A DNA stretch of 64,000 bases from Viscum album. Taxonomy: Eukaryota; Streptophyta; Magnoliopsida; Santalales; Viscaceae. The number at the start of each line of letters is the position of its first letter. Positions within the stretch are counted from its first letter, which is position 1. The notes under the pieces were generated by a model. The model was not told the DNA's origin. It did not search any database and was given only the letters and a program-made list of their open reading frames with translations. The translations under genes and the position numbers were made by a program. This document shows positions 22,981 to 35,726 of the stretch, in pieces. The stretch is taken from NCBI GenBank assembly GCA_963277665.1, contig OY728123.1:631592915-631656914 (forward strand), read 5' to 3'.

Positions 22981-24120
22981 ATGTCCCGATGACAGCAGCC
23001 AGCTAGGGTTCCGAGAGTAGAGTGCGAAGACAGCCCGCCGAGCGACGAGGCCTCGGTACAGGGCCCGTTGACAGCAGAGGCACCAGCGGTACCTTTACCT
23101 GCCGAGCCCCCGTTGCTTCCTGCACCGACCGCTGACGATGCACGACGCCTCGGAGCTCTGCACGAGTTCCACCGCCAGCGACCACCCAGGTTTCATGGGG
23201 AGATGGACCCCCAGGCAGCCGAGGACTAGCTGGAGGCGGTCTTTCGAGTTTTCAGGCTAGTGAGGACACCAGCAGACCTCATGGTGATCCTCGCGGTGAG
23301 CCTACTACACGCAGCAGTAGGACGATGGTGGAGCTTGATGCTCCATGTTCATGATGAGGCCTCTATCATCTAGATGGACTTCGAGAGCCTCTTCCCCTCA
23401 GAGTTCGTCCCGGCCACCCTTCGTGTGGTGCGCATTCAGTAGCTTCTTCAGCTGCGGAAGGGCAGCTTGACGGTCGCCCAGTATGCGGCGAGGTTCACCG
23501 ATCTTTCTCGCTACTCAACCGACATGGTACGGGACCCCTTCTTCCGGGCCCGGAACTTCGAGCAAGGATTGAGACACGTGATCGGGGCATCGCTGATCTC
23601 CCTCAGCATCCCGACCCAGGCAGGAGTACTGGAGTGAGCCCTTCTGATCGAGAGCTTTCTGGCTGAGTCCATAGTGAGACCTACCGCAGGGCGGCAGGTA
23701 GCAGAGTCTTCGGCAGCAGGTAGCCGACGGATGACTCAGGGTTCCAGGAAGACCAAACTCTCTAGTAGACAACCTCAGGACACCGGCTCAGCAGTGCGGG
23801 GCACACAGCACGGAGCCAGTCTTCCAAGAGGCAGGCAGTGCTACGCCTGCGGTGGGTAGGGCCACCTGGCTCGTGACTGCCCGACCCGCCGTACCGAGGA
23901 GCAGCAGACGGTGGAGGGGCCACCCAGGCAGAGGCAGAGGGTCGACCGTGGCGGTCCGCAGGGAGGAGGCGGACGAGGCAGAGGAGCTAGCCGAGCAGCA
24001 GGTGGTGGACGCCGCTTTGAGGCTCTGCCACCACCACCACCAGGAGGCCCGCCCTGACCACAGGGAGCTGGAGGGCAGAGACAGGCACAACTCCAGGCAG
24101 CAGAGGCCTACGACCACAGT
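22981..24120 (+). pseudogene. Element C gag (nonsense-broken)
   Basis: The ATG at 22981 directly follows a splice-acceptor-like sequence. The retrotransposon Gag core is visible (HRQRPPRFHGEMDPQAAED near 23170; YAARFTDLSRYS near 23482). A CCHC zinc knuckle follows at about 23842-23880 with all Cys and His residues present, although a stop falls inside it at 23857. A Gly- and Arg-rich tail follows. In-frame stops lie at 22990, 23227, 23371, 23440, 23635, 23857 and 24055. No frameshift is seen. Gag would form the virus-like particle in the cytoplasm. Confidence 0.82.
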
Positions 24121-27100
24121 GTGCCAGAGATGATTCGAGGTATGATATGTTTCTATTCCACCCTTGCTACAGTTCTTATAGACACATGAGCGAGTCACTC
24201 TTTCATAGCCACTGCCCTTGTTCGGAGCTCGGAGATTCCGACAGAGCCGTTGGCTCGATCCTTACGGCTAGAGACTCCTACGGGAGCAGACTCGACGATT
24301 ACGCACTGGTGCTGGCAGTGTGATATTACTCTAGGAGGTGAGAGATTCGGCTGGGATCTTCTTATAGCGGCGTCGAGGCCTTACGACGTCATCTTGGGCA
24401 TGGATTGGTTATCTACAGTCCGTGCTCCGATTGACTGTTTTAGGCACAAGGTGCGATGTGTGCGAACTGACGGGAGCAGGTTTAACTTCACCGGCGAGAA
24501 GGGAGCCTTAGCAGCTCAGGATGGACACACGCAGGGGAGGGGAAAACCCATCACTCATCAGTTGGCTATCCTCATCCTTGGAGCAGTTGACGTGCAGAGT
24601 CCTGGTTTTCCTGCTGTGGTGGATCAGTACGCGGACGTCTTTCCCGATGACGTTTCAGGGCTACCTCCTCGCAGGGAGGTAGACTTTTACATTGATATAT
24701 ACCCCGAGATAGTCCTGATATCCACTCCATCATATCGGATGGCCCCCGCTGAGCTTCGAGAGCTGCGGGTACAGTTGGAGGACTTGCAGGGAAAGGGGTT
24801 CATCCGACCCAGTGTTTCACCCTGGGCTTCCCCGATATTGTTCGCCAAGAAGGCGGACAGGAGCTTGCGACTGTGTGTCGACTATCGTTGCCAGAACCAG
24901 GTGACAGTGAGGAACAAGTATCCGCTACCGAGGATTGATGACCTCTTTGATCAGCTCAAGGGATCACAGTGGTTCTCAAAGATAGACCTCAGGTCAGGCT
25001 ATCATCAGCTCAGAGTTCAAGAGGATGACGTGCAGAAGACGGCCTTCAGGTGTCGGTATGGCCACTATGAGTTCCCGGTTATGCCTTTCGGCGTAACCAA
25101 TGCTCCAGCAGTGTTCATGAGCCTCATGAATAGGATCTTACAGCCATACCTCGATCGATTTGTTGTGGTCTTCGTCGACGACATTTTGGTGTACTCGACC
25201 ACCGAGGAGGAGCACGACTACCACTTGTGGGTTGTGCTAGACACACTCCGAGAGAACCAACTTTATGGAAAGCTCTCAAAGTGCCAGTTTTGGTTACGTG
25301 AGGTCCACTTCTTGTGGCACGTCATTTTTGAGGCGGGAGTTGCTGTGGATCCCGCGAAGATCGAGGCAGTGCTAGCTTGGGAGCCACCCAAGAGCATGAC
25401 GGAGGTGCGGAGTTTCTTGGGTCTAGCCGGATACTATCGGAGATTTGTACCGGACTTATCCAGAGTTGCGGTGCCACTCTCAGCTTTGAAGAAGAAGGGG
25501 AAACCCTTTGTGTGGTCAGACAGATGTCAGCAGAGCTTTCAGGAGCTGAGACAGAGATTGACCAGCGCACCTATCTTGAGGTTGCCTGAGGAGGGAGTTG
25601 GATACGTAGTCTACTTCCAGGAATCAGGGACTGGACTTGGGTGTTTCCTAATGCAGGAGTGGGCCGTGAATGCCTATGGATCACGTCATTTGAGGCCGCA
25701 TGAGCAGAACTACGCTACCCATGACCTGGAGTTAGCAGCAGTGGTCTTCGCTCTGAAGACTTGGCGGTACTATCTGATGGGGGAGCGCTTTACAGTCTTT
25801 TCTGACCACCAGAGTCTCAGGTACATCTTCTCATAGATGGACCTGAACCTGAGACAGTGGTGATGGCTCGAGTTCCTCTAGGACTATGACTTTGAGATAG
25901 TCTATACTACTGGGAAGGGGAACGTGTTATCCGACGCCCTCAGCAGGAGGACGGGCATCCAGCTACTTGAGGAGGCGACAGAGCAGCTAGCCGCTTTGCA
26001 GATATCCTTCGTGGATAGAGATGGAGCAACCTTCCTTCAGTCTCTCATAGTCATGCCTCCAATACTGCAGCGGGTCAGAGAGGCACAGTGTGAGGACGCG
26101 GACTGTGAGACGCGGCGTGCACAGATATCCTCGGGACAGGAACCTGATGGTTTCTCCCTTGGAGTAGAGCACGACGTCCTTTTCAAAGGATGTACCTTGG
26201 TACCAGTCGCTTTACGGGAGGAGGTGCTGAGAGAGTTTCACACTTCTCCTTTGGCTGTGCATCCTGGAGTGGCGAAGATGTACCAGGACCTCAGACGACA
26301 GCACTGGTGGCCGGGCATGAAGAAGGTTGTGGCAGAGTTCGTTTCTCGATGCCTCACCTTCCAGCAGGTGAAGGTAGAGAATCAGGTACCAGCAGGCTTG
26401 GTATAGCCCTTGGAGGTCCTAGAGTGGAAGTGGGATGGGATATCTATGGACTTCGTGACTGGACTTCCACACACTTCTAGAGGTCACGACTCCATTTGGG
26501 TGATTGTTGACCGACTCACCAAGTCGGCACACTTCTTTCCCATCAGAGAGCAGGGCTCAGAGGAGAGCTTGGGGCATCTCTATGTTCAGGAGATTGTACG
26601 GCTTCACGGTGTGCCATCGACTATCGTCTCCGATCGAGATGCTCGTTTTACTTCCCGGCTTTGGAAGGGGTTGTAGGAGGCATTCGGGACGCGGCTACGT
26701 CTGAGCACCACCTTTCACCCTCAGACGGATGGTCAGACGGAGAGGACCATTCCGACTCTCAAGGACATGCTCCGCGCATGTGTCCTCGACTTTGGTCGCA
26801 GCTGGGAGGACCACCTACCCTTGGTGGATTTCGTGTACAACAACAGCTACCACTCTACCATCGGGATGGAACCATACGAGGCATTTTACGACAGACCTTG
26901 CAGATCTCCTTTGTGCTGGACAGACCCTGGGGATTCAGCACTTGTTAGACCAGAGATTTTTCGGGCCCCGACAGAGAAGGTCTAGGTCATCCATGAGCAG
27001 ATGAGGACAGCTCAGAGCCGGCAAAAGTTTTATGCTGATAGGAGGCGTAGGCCACTAGAGTTCGAGGATGGCGACCACGTCTTCTTGCGTTTCTCACCTC

Positions 27101-27486
27101 GACGTGGTTTTCGGAGATTTGGCCGAGGCAGAAAGTTGTCTCCACGCTTCATCGGAACTTTCCAGGTCCTCAGCAGGATTGGCGAGGTGGCTTATCACCT
27201 GGCTCTACCACCTCAGTTGCACCGGGTGCACAACGTCTTCCACATATCTCAGCTGAGGAGATACGTGCATGACCCGATGCACATCATTGACCATGGGGAG
27301 CTAGACGTGGATGATGGGGAGACTTTTGCGGAGGTCCCAGTGGAGATCGAGAATCGACAGGAGCGGGTCCTACGTGGATGATCGATTCCTCTAGTGCGCA
27401 TCAGATGGCAGCACGAGAACCTCTAAGAGGGCACTTGGGAGAGGGAGGCTTAGATGCGTGCTCAATACCCACATTTGTTTCCCTAG
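24121..27486 (+). pseudogene. Element C pol: protease, RT, RNase H, integrase, chromodomain (nonsense-broken)
   Basis: This continues the gag frame. Protease starts near 24150, with a stop (24187) falling in its active-site triplet. The 528-codon open stretch 24250-25836 holds the rest of protease, RT with FVDD at 25171-25182, and RNase H, whose first catalytic Asp is missing (YFQES near 25612). The integrase zinc region keeps its His residues and one Cys, but the second Cys is Phe (CLTFQ near 26352). The core Asp-Asp-Glu region spans about 26430-26760. The C-terminus (WQHENL, TWERE) is a chromodomain-type tail near 27403-27450. Stops lie at 24187, 25834, 25861, 25879, 26404, 26674, 26983, 27379, 27424 and 27451; the natural end is probably 27484. 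It would copy RNA to DNA and integrate it. Confidence 0.9.
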
Positions 27487-27520
27487 TTTATGATGTATCT
27501 TTACGGGGACGTAAATCCCT

Positions 27521-27530
27521 GAGGTGGGAG
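27521..27530 (+). other. Element C polypurine tract
   Basis: gaggtgggag lies just before the 3' LTR start at 27534. It is a short purine-rich tract in the expected place. Confidence 0.7.
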
Positions 27531-27533
27531 TAA

Positions 27534-30500
27534 TGTAAAGACCCGTAAATTTCATGGTATTTTTTTTCTTAATTTTCTTTGGAATTTTATAGGAACGCAA
27601 TTTCTGACGGCACCTGATTCCGAGTCCCGGTGTGCCCGGAATCATTTTCCGAAGTTTGGCTCGGGTACGTTCAGTGAACGGACGAGCGGGTTTTTCTAAC
27701 TTTTGAACCAGTGCCCAGAATCAAATTCCGAGGGCACCGATGGAATCGCAGCACCAGTATTTTCTTAGAAACGCCTCTTCCGTAGTTGCGTTTTCTCGGG
27801 TGTGGTTTTTAATTTTTGGGCTTAAAGTTATGAAATAAAATAAATTGTTCGACAAATTTTATTTTATTTCACTTAAGCCACTTGAATCCACTTGAAAGCC
27901 ACTTAAACTGAGTTGCAACGGATAGGGTACTATCCAAAAATATCCTACCCCCTTGGAAGGATATTTGTGAGGTGGGGCCCGCACGAGCCCCACCGTTTCT
28001 TTTCTGCTAAGTAACGCACCCGCGAAACCCATCATTATGAAAGTCAACTGATGCGTTTTCTTAATTTTTTTAACGCACCATTTAATTGGGCGGTTTTATT
28101 CGTGAATTAAATGGGCAGTTTCTTTCGTTGAATTAATTCTGCGAATTAATGGGTAGTTACTTACCTCTTTTTCGTTTGTTGGCATAATAATAAAATAAGA
28201 CCAACACGCCATTTGGAGGATTGCACGTTGAGAGGCCTTTACAGAATTCTTGAGACTTCATCCTCCTTCGCGAAGAACGCGAAGAACGTGAAGAACACGA
28301 AGAACGCTGTCACCCTCGGAGTTTGACGAAGCTTCATCCAAGACGTTCTTCCCCGCCCCGATCTTCGATCTCCAGCTGCTTGAGGTAAGAGATCTCGGGT
28401 TTCTTTTTTAATTCTCCATTGTGGTTTTCAAAAAAACACGGATTTAATTATTTATAATTAAATCTATGTTTCTTGGTCCGTTGAGTTCGTCGACGCAACG
28501 CCGGATTCCATGACGACGCGACGCCCTTCCGCGACGATGCGACGATCCCCTCCTTCCGCGACGATCAATTTCGCGAAGAACGCATGCGACGACTTGATGA
28601 GGTACAGTTTTATTTTGGATTTACCCCCTTTTATATTTTATTCCCGTGAATGTTTCTTTAAAATTTAAAGAACCAGATTCATATGAATAATTTTAATTTA
28701 TTGAAATTGTTGTTTCATGTGTTGTATAATTTCTCCCGTTGTTTTTATCTAACGCGGAGGGTGCGCGCCAAACGAACACGGCCTGACAACCCTCCGTCGT
28801 TCTTCGTTGTTGTGCGGATTTGGCAGGCGATGGAAAATCGTGACGCAAGGGCGTTTTGATGATCCCGCAGTGAAGAACGGAACCCGGGAGGAACAACGGC
28901 GCATACGGGAAGGAAAACGGACCACCGGAGCAACTCCGGTGGCCTGCGGAAGCTGCCGGCGGCGCAGAGGCAGCGTCCAGCGGACCCGCCATCACGCGGG
29001 TCTAGCTCGCCCGCACGGGACGCGGTAGAAGCCGCGTCAGTTTGTCCCGCGCGGCCCCTTCGAGGGCCGTGACACCTCCAAACCGCGGGGGCGGCACCCC
29101 GCGGTGTCCAGCTGCTCGGCCGCTCGGCCGAGCCGAGCCAGGCCGGTCCAACCGGCCGGGTCGGGTTGACCCGGTTCGGCCGACCAGGGGGGGGGGGGGG
29201 GTCGGGCCGGGCGGCCCGGGCCCAGACCCCCCGTCTTTGGACCGTTTTCGGTCTTTTGCCCGTAACATGAGCTACGGGCCTCCGAACGACGCGCCGTCAG
29301 CGGAAACACGATCCTTGGATCGATATGGTCATTTAGGTATATCACACTCAAGGTTTCGGAATACTTTGGGTTCGGCCGGGTTGGTTCGTACACGAATCCA
29401 ACCTGGCCCTCGGAGCGGAAACGCTCATATGTTGAGCTACGGACATCCGATTGACGTGCCGTCAGTTTTGTTGAATTACTCTAAGTGAGACGGATCTTTT
29501 GGCTCACTCCGCCCGAGGTTTGGATGTAGGTGGAGTATGGTTAGGTTTGTTTTGCCTTAAAAACCAACCGGGCCCCTGGGACAAAAAAGCCAATAACTTT
29601 CAGACCGGGCGTCTGATTGACGCGCCGTCTGCAACGTTGAGTTCCTGTTGATGATACAGAACATTTGGATACATCAACTTCGGACTTTGTTTCAGTTGAT
29701 GTATCAGCCTCTCGGCTCGTGGAGCGGACCCTCCCGAACGAGCTTGCTGTGCGCAGGAACCCTAGAGCTAGCTGCGACTGCTACTTTGACAGCGACGACT
29801 GTGTAGAGATCCTTAGTGGATTCCGACGACGACCGTGCAGAGATCCTTAGTGGACTGCGACGACGACTGTGTAAAGATCCTCAGTGGACGGCGACGACTA
29901 CAGCACTCAACAATCCTTTGTGGATCAGTGCTACAGGTCCTGTGTGGGCCTGATCCTGTGTGGGTCGGATCCTGTGTGGGCTAGCGCTCAGCGGTTCTGT
30001 GTGAGCCAGCGCCTACAGGTCCTGTGTGGGCCCGATCCTGTGTGGGTCTTTGCGGGGGTTAGTACCTATCGATCCTTTGTGGGTCTGACGACTTAGATGG
30101 ATCAGTGATCATCTTTATCGCCATCCGAAGAATAATACCTGTGTGAGTTGAATCCTGTGTTACTCTCCTTTGTGGATTGTGTTGAACTATCCTGTGTGGA
30201 TTTTCGGTTTACTCTCCATTGTGGATTGTGTTATACTACCCTGTGTGGTTATAAGTTTGCTTTCCTGTGTGGGCTGGGTTGTGCTTGGGCTCGGATGTTG
30301 GAGCCGAACGGGAATTGATGACTTAGGTATATGTATGGGCATATACCTAAGCAGTGTCGGTTGTTACTTTGTGATTGTATCTTTCCGTTGTGGTTTATCC
30401 TTTGTGGATTTCGGGAGACCTTCGGGGGACTCGGGGTCCCTACTGAGTAGCTCATACTCACCCCTGCACAGGCTATGCCTGCACTACTTTGTGTTGGTTG

Positions 30501-30942
30501 CAGACGATGGACAGTGTTGATCGTGGTTGAGGCGTGCAGAGCAGGACGGTACCTGGAGGTGGACAACTGGACGGGACGTACTCGGAGCAGTCAGGTGGAC
30601 CCGAGGAGCAGTGGAGGATATCTGTACCCACCCTTTATGTGGGACTTCTAGAGGATGGCTCGACGCTGCGGCTTTTCTTTTCAGTTGCTGTTTTTCCCTT
30701 TCAGTTGTACTTTACAGTTGGGCTTGTATTTCCGACCCCTTTTTCTTTCAACACAGCTTGTTACAGTTTTTACTTAGTGTTTACTTTTCTGCTTGCTTAC
30801 TCTGTGGTGCTTGTTTACTTTTCAAAGGAAACACCTTCCCTTTTTGTTGGGATTTACGCCTTGGTGCTAGTCGCCCGCCCCTGGCCTATGGAAGGCGGGC
30901 TTGGGGTAGTCACGGCACGGGCCTCGAGGACGGGTCGTGACC
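27534..30942 (+). repeat. Element C 3' LTR
   Basis: The LTR is 3409 bp and collinear with the 5' LTR throughout. It keeps the splice-donor-like site (28385), hairpin block, G run (about 29188) and tandem repeats. It ends cgtgacc, directly before the TSD ACCAA. Confidence 0.92.
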
Positions 30943-32154
30943 ACCAAGATGTATCGTGAGTTGAGACATCAGTACTGATGGATGGGTATGAAGAGAGAAG
31001 TAGATGGTTTTGTTACTAGATGTTCCACCTATCAGCAGGTGAAGGAAGAGCATCAGAGGCTAGCCGGACTGTTACAACAGTTACCCATTACAGAGTGGAA
31101 ATGGGATGATGTCGCGATGGACTTCATGACTGGGTTGTTGAGGTCACCTCGGGGCAATAATGTCATGTGGGTTGTTGTGGACAGACTCACGAAGGTAGAT
31201 CACTTTTTGCTGATCAAGGAGACCTTCTCTGTTGACGAGCTCGAAAAGCTCTCTATCGGGTAGGTTGTACGTCTTCATGGGGTCCCTCGTTCTATCATTT
31301 CAGATAGGGATGCCCATTTTACATCTCGATTCTGGAAGAGTTTTCAGAGGGTACTGGATACACAGGTGCTTCTGAGAACAGATTACCACCCACAGATAGA
31401 TGGTCAGTCAGAACGTACGATACAAGTGCTAGAGGACATGCTCCATGCATGCCTCCTAGACTTTGGGGGCTCCTGGGAGAAGCATATACCCCTAGTTGAG
31501 TTTACCTATATTAATAGTTTTCAGGAAACTATTGAGATGGTACATTATGCGACTTTATATGGTAGTCCATGACGATCACCGTTGTGCTGGATGGAGGCAG
31601 GTGAGGCAACTTTACTGGGACCACGTCTCATACCAGAGACTTATGTGCAGGTCTAGTTGATTCAAAAGTGGATGGCTTCAACACAGTCTTATCAGAAATC
31701 TTATGCTAATCCCCGCAGATGACCCTTAGAGTTCATTATTGGGGATCAGGTTTTCTTGCGCGTTTCACCGAGGTTCAGACACAAGAAGATCAAGAGACAT
31801 GGTAAACATTCACCGAGGTATGTGGGGACATTTGAGATTCTGGAGAGAGTCGGACCGGTTGCCTATTGGTTGTAGTTACCGTAGAGGTTCCGGGCCATGC
31901 AGGATGTCTTCCATGTATCTCAATTATGCCGCTATCATTTAGACCTGTCTCACATCTTTCAGCCCAAGGAGGTTTAGCTTCATGTCGATGCATCCGTTGA
32001 AGATAATACGATTAGTATCATGGATAGGAGCACGAAGGTTCTCTGAGGCCAGTCAGTTCCTCTCATACTGGTGGTATGGCAGCATGGCCGAGTGTAGGAT
32101 GATGCCTGGGAGCGGGAGACCGATGTACGTGCTCAGTTTCCAGAGTTGTTCTGA
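30943..32154 (+). pseudogene. Element B pol, 3' part (integrase and chromodomain)
   Basis: This continues the protein interrupted at 19312. The integrase zinc region resumes with KMYRELRHQY and CSTYQQ, so its second Cys is Tyr. It is followed by the core (MDFMTG near 31119; ISDRDAHF near 31297; a Gln-Ser-Glu motif near 31407) and the C-terminal part with a chromodomain-like tail ending FPELF, stop at 32152-32154. In-frame stops interrupt it, including those near 30976, 31261 and 31570. The join is inferred from sequence context and the ACCAA duplication around C. Confidence 0.85.
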
Positions 32155-32203
32155 GCTTTATCTTCACCACCCTTGGAAGGGAAATTCGGGGACGAATTGA
32201 TTT

Positions 32204-32213
32204 AAGGGGGGAA
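32204..32213 (+). other. Element B polypurine tract
   Basis: aaggggggaa lies three bases before the 3' LTR start (32217), after the gacgaattgattt context common in chromoviruses. Confidence 0.85.
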
Positions 32214-32216
32214 GTT

Positions 32217-33546
32217 TTTAAGAACCCGGTTCTTATTTTTGAGTTATGGGTTTTTTCTTTTCTCTTTTACTTAAGTGTTTTTGATAAAAAAAGGAAAATG
32301 GGAGAAAATCCTAAATTTTGTGACTAAACACCATGTACTTTTCCACACGTCGTGTACTTTGGCTGTGTGGAAGGAGTACACAGGGCGCGTAGGCCGGTCA
32401 ACGATGATGGGTAAAAAACCGACTACACGCCGTGTATTGGGTATTTACACGCCGTGTAGTCAGTTGGCAGGCAAACAGTAAGGCAGTGGCCAGCTGAGTG
32501 ACAGTACACATGGTGTATGTAGGTATTACATGTCGTGTACTCATGTCAACAGATGAACAGTGCCACGCTGGTGAGATGCCACCGAAGGAACAATTAAAAA
32601 TGAAAACTACACGCCGTGTACCCAATAGTACACACCGTGTAGTCTGTTTTTTTCAATTAAAATGGGCAGTAGCCTCACCTATTCACAGGGAAGGCTTATA
32701 ACTAGAGGAGAACTTGGAAGGGATGACTAGAGCTTTGGAGATCATCCGATCGAGCACCGGGAATCCGATTCCGCCTCCGTCGATCTTGTTGGAGCCACAC
32801 GAGGGAGTTCTTCCTTCTCCTTGAACAGATCTTGGAAATTCTTCCTCTAAATAGTGTTATTTAATTTTTAAAGATAATTCTTTTACCTCAGATTTAAGTC
32901 GTTCTCGGGCGTTTTGAGGAGCATCGTTCACATATATATGTTACGGGTGATCGAGGGTGGTGGTCTAGTGTTTATTTCCAACTGCTGTGGTAAATTTGTG
33001 TACCATTGTGATACGCGCCCATGAATGGGGTATCGTATGGATGAGGCTTTTATAAATTAAATACCTAGAATTGTGTAGGTAGTTTAATTAACATGTATAC
33101 CTATTTTTTGGGATCGCTTCTTGGATCCAGGATCACCTATGGGGTGTGTTCCTCTATTTAGCCATTTGGTCAGGTTACCCGAGGGTATACCATGTTTTTA
33201 GTGTGTCTTAAATTTCCTTGAGAGGAATTGTATATAAATTTCTTATTTATATGTTGGGCATATCCCTTTTACTTTTTTAGCCTGAGGGAAATTTTGTGAT
33301 TAGCCTGTGGGTAGTGCTCTGTTTAGCCTGAGGGAAACTTCTTTCGTGCCTGTGGGCAGTAGATTCTGTTCTTATGGGAGACACCTCGTATGCTTGTGGG
33401 CATTATTCGATATGCCTGTGGACAGATTCCTGTTGTTTTGGATTCTCTTTAATTTAGGATAAGGTTTTATGTGCCTGAGGACACTGACTGTTTACATAGA
33501 AATACAGTGTGGTTTTTTTCAAATATTGAATGATTAAATGAATATT
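32217..33546 (+). repeat. Element B 3' LTR, first part
   Basis: It begins TTTAAGAACCC, so the terminal TG has decayed to TT. It is collinear with the 5' LTR up to ...gaatatt, where D begins. Bases 33542-33546 (atatt) are the left half of the D duplication. Confidence 0.88.
32327..32643. repeat. Palindromic motif cluster in B 3' LTR, with larger hairpins
   Basis: This is the same motif family as 12451-12770 but better preserved. Two motifs combine into a long inverted repeat at 32421-32436 and 32446-32461 (16-base arms, one mismatch, nine-base loop). A second pair is 32606-32621 with 32628-32643 (two mismatches). Confidence 0.85.
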
Positions 33547-35351
33547 TGTAACACCCCAAGATTTTATGAAAAATATTCTTTTAACTTCATTGATTTCTTG
33601 TGTTTTACGTTACACAAAAATTTTCTTGTGCTATACGCAATACCGTATTAACTTATATTATACACAAACACTATTCTTGGCTTGCGTCACACGCAATCGC
33701 GACCTTCCTCGATAGCGTGTGTAGTACGCAATACCGAGTTTCCATAATCAATGATATATTGTTATAATTTTATTATGGAATAGCCATTATGAATAGTATT
33801 AACTACAATTTAAATTTTATAACATTATCTTACACATTTTCTATAACATGGTATGTGAAAAAAATAAATTTTTCGTGTAAAATAAGTATTTTTAAAAAAA
33901 TGCAGTTTTGCCGCCTTTTGATAGAGCAACCACATTAAATATGGTTTTTAACATTTTTATATGTTCAATTTGAAAAAATAAAATTCTTATTTGGAATCAG
34001 CATATAAAAATTTAATTTGGATAAATTTTTCATATTATTCTCATAACTTTCAAATTTTAATGAATAGTAAAAACACACTATATTTAAATTGAAAACAACT
34101 TTTCTCATCACAATAATTTATATGGTTAAGTTATAATATCGAATGGTTTTAAAGTATAAATAGAATAAATATTTACCATTTAATATAATTTATATTATTA
34201 CCATTAATTTTATATTGAATTCATAGGTAAAAACATTTCAATCTTTCGCAATGTTTTAACTTTTAAACCCCATTTTCTTAACAACGGGATTAATTTTAAA
34301 ATAATTACTGCCACATCTGTGTTTTGAATTTTGAAAAATAGATTCCTTATTTGAATTACATGGGTCCAAATTATATTAATAGGTTACTTTTTTTATATTA
34401 TAAATAGTAACTACGGTAATTTTTATTTACTACATTTAAAGGTAAATCGGGTAATTAAGAGTAAAAATAAGATTATAAAATTACCCTAAAACCTGAAAAA
34501 ATTATATTGGATGACTAAAAGTCGACCCATATCACATAAGGGTATTATTCGATTCATTTTAAAGACCTTTGACCATGAAAATAATTTAATTTTTATTAAA
34601 ACCAATGAAAGTGACAACATGTCACTCTCTTAAATCTTATATGTATAATAATTTTTATTTAGTGATAAATTTCATGAAACATCGAAACTGAATAGTATAT
34701 ATAAATATAATAAAATTATCTACATAATGTGGATTTATTTATAATTTTTAGTGATTAAATATCTATCATTAAAGGTGACAAATAGTGATGTTGAAATTAT
34801 TGTATTGATGGAAATATCAAATAAATGGTTTTAAAAATATTAAAATAGATATTATATGAACTATTTAATGTGATCCACTAATTTTATTGACAAATATGAC
34901 ATGCTATGAATCTATTAAAGCTTTTATTTCGAATATATCTTCTCTGAGGATTTCTTTTAAATTCAAATTTATGAATAGTGTCAAAATTGACACTATTGTT
35001 ATTCTATAAAAATAACTTAATATAAAATTGTTTAAAAATCACAAAAATATTTAACAAATATAAATTAAAATTTATATGGTATAAAATGTCATAAATTATC
35101 CAATTATGGAAAATTCACAATACATAAGTAATTATTTATAACAATTTTAAATTTAGAATCTTATTACCACAAATAAAATGTAATAGATTAAATAAGGATA
35201 AATCAAGATGATAATGTTTAAAATAAATTCCCAACATGTATAACTTTTGTTGGTTGATGAGATTACAACCCTATCTCATCTAATATAATTATTTGAGTAA
35301 TTTTGGATGTTTTTATGTGGGTTTTGAATTTATTATAAATCAATATTTCTT

Positions 35352-35390
35352 ATGTTTCCAAAGATGCCCCTCTCCTCCCTTATAAAAGGG
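35352..35390 (+). promoter_or_regulatory. Element D LTR promoter block with TATA box
   Basis: A pyrimidine-rich block (gcccctctcctccc) runs into tataaaaggg at 35381-35390. The same block occurs in the 3' LTR near 42405-42440, where the TATA is damaged to ttaaaaaagg. It also occurs in the flanking relatives at 57704-57741 (minus strand) and 61263-61298, while the surroundings have drifted. Conservation suggests it is the real LTR promoter. Confidence 0.7.
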
Positions 35391-35726
35391 AACCTCCTCC
35401 GTCTTCTCTTTACACACTTTTTAGCCTTTGAGCTCAGCCAAACCCTGCCCATTTCACTTCTAAACTTCCCTAGAAACATTATAGAGGTTTTTTTCTCCTC
35501 AAAAGGCCAACTCCAGTGGCCTAAGAGGAAGCTTAAAAGAGGTGCGTCGAAGAAGAGGTAATCTCTTCTACCGATTCGTTCAAATTTTCTTTCTTCTTCG
35601 ACTTCTTCTTCTTTAGTTTTTTAATTATAAGGTAATAACATAAGCATAAATAATATACTGATATGTTATTATAAATATGAAACAACCCCATTTCACCTTA
35701 TATCCATCCTACGGGAAACAAAATCA

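Larger units (their letters stand above)
19313..30942 (+). mobile_element. Element C: Ty3/gypsy chromovirus (Tekay/Del-like), structurally complete
   Basis: LTRs at 19313-22705 and 27534-30942 (3393 and 3409 bp) both begin TGTAAAGACCCG. A perfect 5-bp TSD, ACCAA, lies at 19308-19312 and 30943-30947. It has a primer site, a polypurine tract, and one reading frame from 22981 to about 27486 that holds gag, protease, RT, RNase H, integrase and chromodomain. That frame has no frameshift but 17 internal stops. It is GC-richer than everything around it. The 3' LTR ends in CC where the 5' copy ends in CA. Over the first ~165 LTR bases I count about 15 differences by eye. Confidence 0.93.
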
